A stretch of 14,815 bases of DNA, taken from NCBI GenBank assembly GCA_002413385.1, contig DHWW01000327.1, positions 8,600 to 23,414 of the forward strand, given 5' to 3'. Both the position numbers and the translations under genes were made by a program. The DNA is from Granulicella sp. UBA5172 (lineage in GTDB: Bacteria; Acidobacteriota; Terriglobia; Terriglobales; Acidobacteriaceae). Positions 1 through 7,534 of the stretch are shown one piece after another (positions within the stretch are counted from its first letter, which is position 1; each line of letters begins with the position of its first letter). The notes beneath the pieces are model-generated. The model was not told the DNA's origin and did not search any database. It saw only the letters and a list, made by a program, of their open reading frames with translations.

Positions 1-833
1 ATTCCGAGCGCCACGGGGAGAAACGTGAGGATCCACCCTGTGAGGCGTCCTTGAGCGGTGTGGACCATGACCTGCCGCTTCAGGCGGAATCGCTGTCGGG
101 TCACATAAGCAGTCTTTTCGAGAACCTCCGCAAGGTTTCCCCCGCTCTCCCTTTGAATCAGAATCGCCGTCACGACGATTCTCAGATCCTGTAGTGGAAC
201 CCTTGCGATCATGTTTTCCAGGGCTGTACGCAGTTCAAGGCCGAAGTTCTGCTCGTCGAAGCAAATGCGGAATTCGGAACCGATGGGGTCGGCGCACTCG
301 CGAGTCACCAACCCTAATGCGGCGCTGAAACTGTGTCCGACCCGGAGGGCGCTCACCATCAACTCAAGAGCATCCGGCAACCCCTCCTCAAACTTACCGA
401 AGCGTCTACTGCGCTGGTAGCGCACATATCCATAGGGCAAAAATCCCAGGACTAACCCGCCCAGCAAACCACCGAGGAGGGACCCGGTTTTCAGGTCGAT
501 CAGATATGCCGGGAGCGCAAAGAAGGCGGCACACATGAGAAGCAACACACCCACGGTCCATTTGAGATTGGCCTGATTCAGTAATCTCTGCAGGTTCGGT
601 ACCAGATCGCTCTTCAAAAGTCTGCGATTAATCCAGGGGATGGCACTGAGCAGTTCGCTCTTGCGGAAATCGACAATCGGAGAGCTCGATTTCGGGATGT
701 CGGAAGCCAGAGCCGAATCGAGTGTGGCGAGCACTTGCTTGTTCTGCTCAGCGGCCGCAGATCCGCTCGCGACAATCAGTAAGGCTACAACGGTGAACAC
801 TCCGACGAACACCACCACTATGAGCAATACCAT
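1..833 (-). CDS. tadB: Tad pilus inner-membrane platform protein TadB (3' end outside window)
   Basis: Reading the minus strand from an ATG at 833 gives 277 codons that stay open to the left edge. The protein starts with a membrane helix (about residues 2-22). It has two more at about 92-112 and 117-136, then a T2SSF (GspF-like) domain beginning near residue 151. Hallmarks of this family are visible: GLPDALELMVSALRVGHSF at about 151-169 and QRESGGNLAEVLE at about 227-239. A further membrane helix begins near 262 and the edge cuts it. TadB is the inner-membrane platform that, with TadC, couples the TadA/CpaF ATPase to Flp pilus assembly. The start lies 21 bases after the cpaF stop, with a GAGGA-type ribosome site, so it belongs to the same operon. 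It could be called a generic type II secretion F-family protein, but the N-terminal layout and position fit TadB. Confidence 0.9.
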   Translation of the reverse strand, partial: MVLLIVVVFVGVFTVVALLIVASGSAAAEQNKQVLATLDSALASDIPKSSSPIVDFRKSELLSAIPWINRRLLKSDLVPNLQRLLNQANLKWTVGVLLLMCAAFFALPAYLIDLKTGSLLGGLLGGLVLGFLPYGYVRYQRSRRFGKFEEGLPDALELMVSALRVGHSFSAALGLVTRECADPIGSEFRICFDEQNFGLELRTALENMIARVPLQDLRIVVTAILIQRESGGNLAEVLEKTAYVTRQRFRLKRQVMVHTAQGRLTGWILTFLPVALG

Positions 834-854
834 TTCTACTAGTCCTCTACCTGC

Positions 855-2150
855 TCAATTGACTTCCAACGAGGTTTCGAACACGCTCTGCGGGAGGGAG
901 ATACCCGCGAGTTGGATGCGTTCGAGGAACCTGGGACGGATGCGGCTCGGCGCGAATAAGCCAACTACCTTGCCATCGGGTCCGATCCCCTTCTTGGTAA
1001 ACGTGAAGATCTCCTGCATGCTGATGATGTTTTCTTCCATGCCGGTGATCTCGGTGATGCTCACAACCTTGCGGCTGCCGTCGCTCATGCGGGAGACCTG
1101 GACCACTAAGCTGATGGCTGAGGAGATCTGCTGACGAACTGCCTTTTCCCCCAGGTTCAAACCGCTCATCGCGACCATGGATTCGAGTCTCGTCAGGGCG
1201 TCGCGCGGTGTGTTTGCGTGAATCGTAGCCATCGAACCTTCGTGACCGGTATTCATGGCCTGAAGCATGTCGAACGCTTCTTCTCCACGCACCTCACCTA
1301 AAATGATGCGATCTGGGCGCATGCGGAGGCAGTTGATCAGCAGTTGACGCTGGCGAATCGCCCCTTGCCCTTCGACGTTGGGCGGCCGGGTTTCGAGGCG
1401 CACGATATTTTCCTGCGCGAGCTGCAGTTCGGCCGCGTCTTCAATGGTGATGACACGTTCACTTTGCGGAATATTCCGTGACAGGATGTTCAGTAACGTA
1501 GTTTTGCCGGAGCCGGTGCCACCGGAAATCAAGATGCTGAGCCGGGCGCGCGCCGCGGCTGACAGCACTTCCAGCATTTCCGCTGTAATGCTCTTCAGTT
1601 CTACCAGTTGGTTGCCCGCTACAGGGCCTGTCCCAAAGCGACGGATGGACAAGGAAGGACCATCAAGCGCCAGCGGTGGAATGATGGCATTGACACGTGA
1701 ACCGTCGGGCAGGCGAGCATCGACCATCGGCGAGGACTCATCGACTCTGCGGCCGACGCGCGACACGATGCGGTCGATGATCTGCATCAGGTGACGATCA
1801 TCGCGAAATTCTATATCGATCTTCTGTAGCCTCCCAGCACGCTCAACAAAAACTTTATCTTTGGCATTTACTAGAATGTCTGAAATTGTCGGGTCCCTGA
1901 GCAATGGCTCCAGCGGACCAAGGCCAAAGACTTCGTCGAGCAAGTCGGCCTGAATCTTTTCCTGCTCGTCAAAACTCAGCGGCACTCCCTGCTTGCTGAT
2001 AATCTCGCTAACGATGCCAGCCACAACCTGGCGTGCCTGGCTGGAGTCGACGCGCGACAATTTCTCCAAATCCAGCTTCGAGATCAGGGTCCGATGTACT
2101 TCGGATTTGTATTTCTCCAGATTCAGCACTTCCACTGCTACACCATCCAT
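855..2150 (-). CDS. cpaF: CpaF/TadA-family Tad pilus secretion ATPase
   Basis: This is a PilT/VirB11-like hexameric ATPase that powers Flp pilus assembly on the cytoplasmic face of the inner membrane. From the ATG at 2150 it has 431 residues, normal for CpaF. The N-terminal domain (about 1-190) precedes a Walker A GGTGSGKT at about 210-217, a Walker B region [14 protein letters not shown] at about 278-291, and a His-box region [18 protein letters not shown] at about 300-317. The frame also opens at a TTG at 2162, directly abutting the cpaE stop. I prefer the ATG because GAGAG lies five bases before it, whereas the TTG has no ribosome site. It sits between cpaE and tadB, with translational coupling likely on both sides. 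No key residue is missing. Confidence 0.96.
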   Translation of the reverse strand: MDGVAVEVLNLEKYKSEVHRTLISKLDLEKLSRVDSSQARQVVAGIVSEIISKQGVPLSFDEQEKIQADLLDEVFGLGPLEPLLRDPTISDILVNAKDKVFVERAGRLQKIDIEFRDDRHLMQIIDRIVSRVGRRVDESSPMVDARLPDGSRVNAIIPPLALDGPSLSIRRFGTGPVAGNQLVELKSITAEMLEVLSAAARARLSILISGGTGSGKTTLLNILSRNIPQSERVITIEDAAELQLAQENIVRLETRPPNVEGQGAIRQRQLLINCLRMRPDRIILGEVRGEEAFDMLQAMNTGHEGSMATIHANTPRDALTRLESMVAMSGLNLGEKAVRQQISSAISLVVQVSRMSDGSRKVVSITEITGMEENIISMQEIFTFTKKGIGPDGKVVGLFAPSRIRPRFLERIQLAGISLPQSVFETSLEVN

Positions 2151-2162
2151 AAATACTCTCAA

Positions 2163-3383
2163 CTAAAATAATCCAAACCGCTTCTTTTTTTCAGAATGTG
2201 CGGGCAGACCGCATGCCGTTCTGGCCATCTGTAAGATCACCCGTGAGATGGGCGAGTCATTCAGCGCAAGCGGGGTGGCTGTATTCTGCGTCCGCTGGGC
2301 AGTCGCGCAATCTTCGGGAATTCTCCACTGCACCGGTCTGGTGAGCGCCTTCGTAATCTGTCCTTCATCAACGCCCAGCGAGGAAGATGAATATCGGTTG
2401 ACCACGATCTCGAGTTTGGTAGGATCTGTCGTGAAGAATTCTGAAATCAGGCGATTTGAGTTACGCAGTTCTGGAATACCCACCTGAGTGACCAGGTAGA
2501 ACATGGCATCTTCTTCGAAGAGCGACGTACCGGTTAAATCGAGTCTTGATCCCGAATCGACCACCACGTAGTCGAAGTCCTGCCGCGCGACGGCCAGCAG
2601 TTTATCAACGGCGTCCTTAGAAGCCTGGACATTGGTGAATTTCCCTGGAGCTGTGAGCACAGATAGCCCGGAGCTATATTTGACGACCAGCTTGGAGAGA
2701 AAAGTCGAATCCAGTCGGCTAAAATTCTGAAGAGCATCGCCTGTCGAGTATGGGGCGGTGATCCCGAGACCAAGCGCAATGTCACCAAGTGGCAGATCGA
2801 GATCGATCAACAGGGTCTTATGGCCGGATTCCCGGGCAAGCAATATCGCAAAATTGCAGGCGAGGGTCGTGACCCCGGAGCCGCCTTTAGCGCCAAGAAA
2901 TACAAACAGCTTGCCACCCGTCTTTTTAGTGGCGTGAACTGCTGGACGACGGGCCGAGGCCCGAACCAGAGCTTCGTCTATGGCTCCAGAGGAGAAGGGC
3001 TGAGTTAGAAATTCCCGAGCGCCCGCCCGCATGCAACGGATCATTAATTCAGGATCGCCCTGCGCCGAATAGACCATCACCGTTGCAGAGCTCTTGCCGC
3101 AGATGCTCTCCACCAGATCGAGAGCGTATTCCGGATTAGCGTCCAGGTCGACGATGATGGCGTCGTAATTCTGCTCAATCAACCTTGGCACTTCATCGAG
3201 TTCGGGATAGGAAGAAAACTCCCGGGTCATGCCAGACAGCGATCCGGCAAGGGCAGTCGCTACCGCCTTGCGCCGCTGCTCCTCCGGGCCAATCAGCGCA
3301 ATGGACAAGGCATTCACCCCAATCGCGTCGGTATTCTGAAAGCTGGTCATCGCGGAATCGATACCCCTTGCTGTTTGCAACAT
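2163..3383 (-). CDS. cpaE: CpaE-like Tad pilus protein (receiver-like domain plus MinD/ParA-type ATPase domain)
   Basis: The 406-residue protein has an N-terminal receiver-like domain (about 25-142, with IIVDLD near 76-81 and a C-terminal TQPFS) and a MinD/ParA-type domain from about 157. In characterised systems CpaE/TadZ places the Tad machinery at the cell pole. The nucleotide-binding loop reads AKGGSGVTT at about 165-173. The first Lys of the deviant Walker A (KGG) is kept, but the usual GK Lys is Val, as is common in CpaE, where ATPase activity can be reduced. LLIDLDLPLGD further on matches the switch/Walker A' region of this family. The first ATG has only a weak AAAGA site. A second ATG (3350) preceded by AGGGG is an alternative start. 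The stop abuts the cpaF start region, so the genes are cotranscribed. Confidence 0.9.
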   Translation of the reverse strand: MLQTARGIDSAMTSFQNTDAIGVNALSIALIGPEEQRRKAVATALAGSLSGMTREFSSYPELDEVPRLIEQNYDAIIVDLDANPEYALDLVESICGKSSATVMVYSAQGDPELMIRCMRAGAREFLTQPFSSGAIDEALVRASARRPAVHATKKTGGKLFVFLGAKGGSGVTTLACNFAILLARESGHKTLLIDLDLPLGDIALGLGITAPYSTGDALQNFSRLDSTFLSKLVVKYSSGLSVLTAPGKFTNVQASKDAVDKLLAVARQDFDYVVVDSGSRLDLTGTSLFEEDAMFYLVTQVGIPELRNSNRLISEFFTTDPTKLEIVVNRYSSSSLGVDEGQITKALTRPVQWRIPEDCATAQRTQNTATPLALNDSPISRVILQMARTACGLPAHSEKKKRFGLF

Positions 3384-3447
3384 TGTCTTTGGATAACCTC
3401 AAACAGATAGATAGCTTGTGAACCGGGCAGAGCGTGTGTTCTTGTCG

Positions 3448-3963
3448 TCAATGAGAAAAGAAGGAAAGCAGTGTTCCGATCGCGATGGCCGGAGCGTATG
3501 GCATTTTGCGCGTTAGTGGATTGGCCAGAACCAACTCCGGATGAGGACGCATTCCGCGCTGCTTCAAACCGAAAACGAGCTCGCCCGACCCGCTGAATAG
3601 ATCTCCGAGAAATCCACCGTACAGGGCCCAGCACAGAGCCATCAAACCCCCTGCAAGACCGGTGATAACCAGCGCAAGGAGCAATTGCGCAGGGCCGATC
3701 CAGGCACCTATTGCTGCGCATAGTTTCACGTCACCCATGCCCATGCCTCCCATCAAGAAGAGAATTCCAAAAAGCAGGGTGCCAAGTCCCAGACCGCCAA
3801 GACTTTGGCCGATCCCATGCCAGCCATGGAGCCAACCGGAGACGGCAACCCCCGCGAACATAAATGGGAGCACCAGCCAATTCGGGATACGGCGGCTGCG
3901 CAGATCCGTGAAGACCGCTAAAACGAGAACAATGAGAGTTGGCCACCAGGCGATCGAATGCAT
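3448..3963 (-). CDS. cpaA: A24-family prepilin peptidase (CpaA/TadV type)
   Basis: This is a small polytopic membrane aspartyl protease that would cleave Flp-type pilin leader peptides. It contains only the peptidase domain, with no N-terminal methylase domain, as is typical of CpaA/TadV. Both catalytic aspartates are visible: one in FTDLRSRRIPN (D20) and one in the GMGDVK motif (D78). The rest is Gly/Leu-rich membrane helices ending in a short LSFFSH tail. Two ATGs lie six bases apart. The AGGAGG touches the first ATG (3969) and stands six bases before the second (3963), so the second is the likely start, giving 171 residues. The gene lies 24 bases after the small membrane peptide gene and 64 bases before cpaE. 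No pilin gene is in view, so its substrate must be encoded elsewhere. Confidence 0.93.
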   Translation of the reverse strand: MHSIAWWPTLIVLVLAVFTDLRSRRIPNWLVLPFMFAGVAVSGWLHGWHGIGQSLGGLGLGTLLFGILFLMGGMGMGDVKLCAAIGAWIGPAQLLLALVITGLAGGLMALCWALYGGFLGDLFSGSGELVFGLKQRGMRPHPELVLANPLTRKMPYAPAIAIGTLLSFFSH

Positions 3964-3987
3964 ACCCATCCTCCTTCTTCCAGCGAT

Positions 3988-4155
3988 TCAAGAAATATGT
4001 ATAAGAGAGCAAGAATAAGCTGCGATCCCCGCGAGCAGAAACGGGAGTGCCAACCATGTCAGGGTGGAGCGGTCGCGAGGATGCGCCAGGATTGGCAAAG
4101 ATATACCCGTCGCAGCAGTGACGATGAGGACTTGCGACCATAAGATCGACTGCAT
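3988..4155 (-). CDS. Small two-helix membrane peptide, first gene of the Tad operon
   Basis: This 55-residue peptide starts with MQSILWSQVLIV and has two hydrophobic segments (about 4-23 and 33-50) joined by a short charged turn, HPRDRS. I do not recognise a family. The start at 4155 is supported by AAGGAG seven bases upstream. The longer in-frame ATG at 4221 lies upstream of the predicted sigma-54 promoter and has no ribosome site, so it is rejected. The gene is the first one downstream of that promoter and only 24 bases before the prepilin peptidase. It lacks the Glu-Tyr-type motif after a processing site that marks Flp pilins, so it is not an obvious pilin. The layout resembles the first two helices of a prepilin peptidase, which could make it an accessory or diverged partial copy. 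That idea is speculative. Confidence 0.65.
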   Translation of the reverse strand: MQSILWSQVLIVTAATGISLPILAHPRDRSTLTWLALPFLLAGIAAYSCSLIHIS

Positions 4156-4199
4156 CTCGAAACTCCTTACCTTCCTAATTCCGCGAACATCCTGGTAAA

Positions 4200-4215
4200 T
4201 GCAATCCTTGGGCCA
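4200..4215 (-). promoter_or_regulatory. Sigma-54 (-24/-12) promoter for the Tad operon
   Basis: Read on the minus strand, TGGCCCAAGGATTGCA matches the sigma-54 consensus TGGCAC-N5-TTGCW. It has GG at 4214-4213, GC at 4202-4201 and exactly ten bases between them. Transcription would start near 4189-4190, about 35 bases before the ATG at 4155. The divergent neighbour encodes a sigma-54 activator with an intact GAFTG-type loop, which makes the assignment functionally coherent. Confidence 0.8.
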
Positions 4216-4230
4216 ACTCACTGAAAGCTA

Positions 4231-4280
4231 GAATTCCATGAATTCAGCGAGTTAGGGGTGTGCCGCCTAGGATGGTGTGC
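4231..4280. promoter_or_regulatory. Candidate activator-binding region between the divergent promoters
   Basis: Upstream of the -24 element there is a dyad of two GAATTC hexamers separated by CAT (4231-4245), flanked by CTGAA (4221-4225) and TTCAG (4243-4247). There is also a direct repeat GGTGTGC at 4257-4263 and 4274-4280, 17 bases apart. These lie about 16-65 bases upstream of the -24 box, closer than many enhancers but within a usable range. I infer they may be activator sites. Nothing in the sequence assigns a protein to them. Confidence 0.3.
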
Positions 4281-4319
4281 ACGGATGTTTACTATCAGCA
4301 TCTCGCGGTGAAGCAGGGT

Positions 4320-4436
4320 ATATACACCTTTCCAATGTAGCCATGGAGAGCGGCTAAATGCCGCAACGTGCAAGGCACGGAGGCAACCCTCCCGAAAGTG
4401 CCGGAACAGGAAACACTACCTGTAGAACGTGTGTAT
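4320..4436 (+). ncRNA. Candidate structured leader RNA upstream of the sigma-54 activator (class not recognised)
   Basis: An 8-bp closing helix pairs 4320-4327 with 4429-4436. Inside are four consecutive hairpins. The first is 4328-4350 (six pairs, a bulged A, three pairs, loop UAGC). The second is 4351-4363 (CGGC/GCCG). The third is 4374-4402 (GGCAC/GUGCC around GGAGG/CCUCC, loop CAAC, with a five-base CGAAA bulge on the 3' side). The fourth is 4406-4423 (ACAGG/CCUGU with an eight-base loop). Two pairs are U-G (4323-4433 and 4330-4348); they would be A-C mismatches in the opposite transcript, which favours the plus strand. It lies about 80 bases before the start of the activator gene. I compared it from memory with c-di-GMP-I, cobalamin and SAM riboswitches and it fits none. 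A TATACA (4321-4326) could be a -10 box instead, which would leave the closing helix untranscribed. Confidence 0.5.
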
Positions 4437-4448
4437 TCAAGCGTTTAC

Positions 4449-4506
4449 CCCACTTAGTAATGAATTCCGATGGGATTGCCGATAGGTAAGAGTAACGAAG
4501 GGTGGG
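4449..4506 (+). promoter_or_regulatory. Possible helix sequestering the ribosome binding region of the sigma-54 activator
   Basis: CCCAC at 4449-4453 pairs with GTGGG at 4502-4506, and two G-U pairs (4454-4501 and 4455-4500) extend it to seven. The 3' strand covers the GGGTGGG stretch just before the ATG at 4514, so folding would hide the ribosome site. It follows directly after the folded leader at 4320-4436, an arrangement typical of translational riboswitches or thermosensors. Confidence 0.35.
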
Positions 4507-4513
4507 TTTTCAC

Positions 4514-5935
4514 ATGATCCGGGTTGGTCTCTATTCACAGGACAGCATGCTGCAACCCCTTCTTTCTTCTGCACTGGGCAGTGAATTCCAGTTTTTCCTG
4601 GTCTCCGATGAGACCGGAATCAACCGCCTGCTCTCTACCGAAAACTGCAATGTCATGATTCTGGATCTGAACTCAGATCATGATTCCTTGCAGGAGAGTA
4701 TTGAATGCGCCCGGCGCATGATCACAACACAGGTTTCCTGCGTGATCATGGCTGATGATCGACTTCGGTTGACCGCCGCCGAACTTGTTCGGCAAGGCGC
4801 CTACGGCTACTGCCATAGACCACCCTCCATTCGCGATCTAAGGATTATGCTGCGCCGGGCGCACGAGAACTTTTCGCTCAAGCAGCAACTCGACGTCATA
4901 CAGCCGTTACGGGAGAGCGCAAGCGATTGCGATCGGATGATCGGGGCCAGTCCCCAAATGCAGCATATTTATCGACTGGTACGTTCTGTAGCGAATATCA
5001 ATGCATCCGTCCTTGTGACCGGAGAAAGTGGTACGGGTAAAGAACTGGTAGCCCGAGCCATCCACAACCTGGGAGCTCGCTCCAATCGTCCCTTTGTCGC
5101 TGTTGCGTGTGGAGCAATCCCTGAAACTCTGATTGAGGCCGAGCTGTTCGGGCATGAAAAGGGCGCTTTCACAGGCACCGTGGGGTCACGCGAAGGATAC
5201 TTCGAGCAGGCAGGTGATGGCACGCTTTTCCTCGATGAGATCGGAGATCTAAGCCTATATACGCAGGTCAAACTTCTACGGGTTCTGCAGCAGCGCGAAT
5301 TCAGCCGACTGGGCAGTAACAGGCTTATCCCATTGCGGGCGCGGGTGATTTTCGCCACGCATAAGAACCTACCTGAAATGGTGGCTCAGGGGACATTCCG
5401 TCAGGATCTTTATTACCGCATCAACGTCATGGGGATCGAAGTACCGCCCCTCCAAGAGCATTCCGAAGATATTCCTCAGATTGCCACGCATTTTTTGCGG
5501 CACTATTCGCAGATGTATCAAAAGCCGATGGAGGATATTGAGCCAGATGCTCTGGCCATGCTCCAAAGACACCCGTGGCCTGGAAATGTACGCGAATTGG
5601 AAAATGTGATTCAGAGGGCGATCATCCTCGCCCATAGAGAAATGCTTCAGGGGGAAGATTTGCCCCTGAATATACAGGACGAACTTATAGCCAGCATCGA
5701 CGACGGCCTTCCTATAGGCTCTTTCGAACGGCAACTTCACGACTATAAGATCAGACTAGTCGCGACAGCCATTCGGGAGAACAATGGGAACAAAACACTG
5801 GCCGCCCGCAGCTTGTGTATTTCCAGGGCTTATTTGCATCGGTTGATCCGACCTGAGGCAACCCCAACATTGACACTAGTGGCGAATTCGGAATCTGAGG
5901 AATCGGCATTGGTGCGCGGGACATTTTCAGCGTGA
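4514..5935 (+). CDS. Sigma-54-dependent transcriptional activator (pseudo-receiver, AAA+, Fis-type HTH)
   Basis: The 473-residue protein has an N-terminal receiver-like domain (about 1-120), a central AAA+ sigma-54 interaction domain (about 142-370) and a C-terminal Fis-type helix-turn-helix (about 412-446). The AAA+ part shows Walker A GESGTGKE (170-177), the sigma-54 contact loop GAFTGT (217-222), Walker B TLFLDEIGD (about 237-245), FRQDLYYR, and WPGNVRELENV. The receiver is degenerate. One Asp in MILDLN (D51) is present, but the N-terminal acidic pair is replaced by LYSQDS and the conserved Lys site reads CHRPP, so classical phosphorylation is doubtful. GTG at 4502 is an alternative start, but it lies inside the GGGTGGG ribosome region, so ATG 4514 is preferred. 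The divergent Tad operon carries a sigma-54 promoter and is the probable target. A GT87-type gene follows after 63 bases. Confidence 0.93.
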   Translation: MIRVGLYSQDSMLQPLLSSALGSEFQFFLVSDETGINRLLSTENCNVMILDLNSDHDSLQESIECARRMITTQVSCVIMADDRLRLTAAELVRQGAYGYCHRPPSIRDLRIMLRRAHENFSLKQQLDVIQPLRESASDCDRMIGASPQMQHIYRLVRSVANINASVLVTGESGTGKELVARAIHNLGARSNRPFVAVACGAIPETLIEAELFGHEKGAFTGTVGSREGYFEQAGDGTLFLDEIGDLSLYTQVKLLRVLQQREFSRLGSNRLIPLRARVIFATHKNLPEMVAQGTFRQDLYYRINVMGIEVPPLQEHSEDIPQIATHFLRHYSQMYQKPMEDIEPDALAMLQRHPWPGNVRELENVIQRAIILAHREMLQGEDLPLNIQDELIASIDDGLPIGSFERQLHDYKIRLVATAIRENNGNKTLAARSLCISRAYLHRLIRPEATPTLTLVANSESEESALVRGTFSA

Positions 5936-5998
5936 ACCCAATCGGCGGACGTGTTGAAGATTCAGCCATTCCGGTTCTGACACAAAGGTAGGCTGAGC

Positions 5999-7375
5999 AT
6001 GACAAGGACGCGTCGGATTGGCCTGTTTTGGCTGTTGCTGTGCAGCGGGATATTCGTTGTATGGGGTTCTGTTATCGAGCACGCCTCGCCTGGCGGTATG
6101 GCAGACTTTAAGGCGGTTTACTACGGCGCGCGATGCCTGATTCAACATAGTGATCCCTACAAAGCAGGCGAGTTTCTGCGTGTGTACCAGGCGGATGGAG
6201 GGGAAATTCCATCGGACCCCAAGATGTCTCGTTCGTTTCTCCGGGCTGTACCCGTATGCATCAATCTGCCGACCTCACTGTTCTTCATCGCTCCTTTTAC
6301 AATGTTGGCCTGGGGGCCGGCACACGTACTGTGGATGATCCTGGAAGCCGGGAGCCTCATCTTTGCCGCTCTCCTTACTTGGAACCTCGCGGGCAACCAT
6401 GCACCGGGAATTTCCCTCTTCCTGATTTGCATCATCCTTGCCAATAGCGAAGGCCTCTTTCAAAGTGGCAATTTAGCTGGGATCGCCGTAAGCCTCTGCG
6501 TAGTGGCCGTCTGGTGTTTCCTCAATGAGCGGTTTGTGCCCGCCGGCATCCTATGCCTTGCTGTCAGCCTCGTACTCAAGCCCCACGATACGGGCCTCGT
6601 CTGGCTCTATTTCCTGCTGGCGGGCGCGCTCTATCGGAAACGCGCACTGCAAACCCTCGTTGTGGTTCTAGTCCTGTGTCTGCCGGCCATCCTGTGGGTC
6701 TCGCACGTTGCGCCACATTGGATTCAGGAGTTGCACTCCAATCTTCTGGCGACTTCGGCGCACGGCGATCTCAATGACCCTGGCCCCACTTCCATCTCTG
6801 GCCATACCGCCGACCTGGTAATAGATCTGCAATCGGTTATAAGCGTCTTCCGGGACGATCCGCGCATCTACAATCCGGTCAGCTATCTTGTATGCGGAGC
6901 ACTCCTGCTCGTATGGTCGCTCAAAACTCTGAAGTCACGCCTCTCGACGACGAGCGCCTGGCTGGCGCTCGCGGCAATCGTTCCTCTTACCATGCTCGTG
7001 ACCTATCATCGGCCGCATGATGCGAAACTCCTGCTGCTCACTGTTCCGGCCTGCGCCATGTTGTGGGCCGAGGGCGGCCTGATTGGGTGGACTGCACTCC
7101 TGGTGAATACAGCGGGGATTGTGTTTACTGGAGATATTCCGTTGGCAATTCTCGACATTCTCACCAAAAATCTGCACGCAGGCACAACAGGGCTGCCGGG
7201 AAAGATGCTGAGCGTTATGTGGACCCGCCCATCCCCGCTCGTTCTGCTGGCGATGGGCATTTTCTACCTCTGGGTATATGTGCGGCGCGCTCCTGCCCGA
7301 GCCGCGACCACGGAGCATGAAGGGCCGGAGGATTCGACTTCGAGGTACTTGAGATGTATTCCATGGAGAAACTAG
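5999..7375 (+). CDS. GT87/DUF2029-type polytopic membrane glycosyltransferase
   Basis: The 458-residue protein has about ten hydrophobic segments. The first luminal loop contains DFKAVYYGARCL (about 36-47) followed by HSDPY (about 50-54). Later come a Pro-containing NLPTSLFF, a QSGNLAG segment and a LKPHDTG motif. This order (D-F-x-x-Y-Y, then DPY, then a KP motif) is typical of GT87, which uses polyprenyl-phosphate-linked sugars to glycosylate on the outer face of the membrane. The best known members are mycobacterial mannosyltransferases. The start has GGTAGG seven bases upstream. The acceptor cannot be told from the sequence. Surface polysaccharide or pilus glycosylation are both possible, given the adjoining Tad and sugar-transferase genes. 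It is probably cotranscribed with the activator. Confidence 0.75.
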   Translation: MTRTRRIGLFWLLLCSGIFVVWGSVIEHASPGGMADFKAVYYGARCLIQHSDPYKAGEFLRVYQADGGEIPSDPKMSRSFLRAVPVCINLPTSLFFIAPFTMLAWGPAHVLWMILEAGSLIFAALLTWNLAGNHAPGISLFLICIILANSEGLFQSGNLAGIAVSLCVVAVWCFLNERFVPAGILCLAVSLVLKPHDTGLVWLYFLLAGALYRKRALQTLVVVLVLCLPAILWVSHVAPHWIQELHSNLLATSAHGDLNDPGPTSISGHTADLVIDLQSVISVFRDDPRIYNPVSYLVCGALLLVWSLKTLKSRLSTTSAWLALAAIVPLTMLVTYHRPHDAKLLLLTVPACAMLWAEGGLIGWTALLVNTAGIVFTGDIPLAILDILTKNLHAGTTGLPGKMLSVMWTRPSPLVLLAMGIFYLWVYVRRAPARAATTEHEGPEDSTSRYLRCIPWRN

Positions 7376-7534
7376 CGGATGACTTTTGCAAGCTGGGCAT
7401 ACGGGCTGGTCAACAGCTTCTCCATCTCGTCCAGAGACTGCTCTCGACGAGACTGCCGGCCATAACTTCTGAAACACACCCTGAGATGCCAGGCTCTGCT
7501 GGTCCATCGCAACTCACCTCACAGACCTCGAACG

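Noticed and set aside
640..1134. Plus-strand open frame of 164 residues
   Set aside because: It runs antisense to tadB and cpaF, has a low-complexity Ser/Thr-rich product and no family pattern.
4156..4221. N-terminal extension of the small membrane peptide to an ATG at 4221
   Set aside because: That ATG lies upstream of the sigma-54 promoter and has no ribosome site; the inner ATG at 4155 has AAGGAG at good spacing.
4320..4436. Known riboswitch class, especially c-di-GMP-I, because AACGTGCAAGGCACGGAGG loosely recalls the GCAAAGCC core
   Set aside because: The conserved GGCAAACC and GACGCAAAGCC segments and the three-way junction are absent; four hairpins inside one closing helix do not fit that fold.
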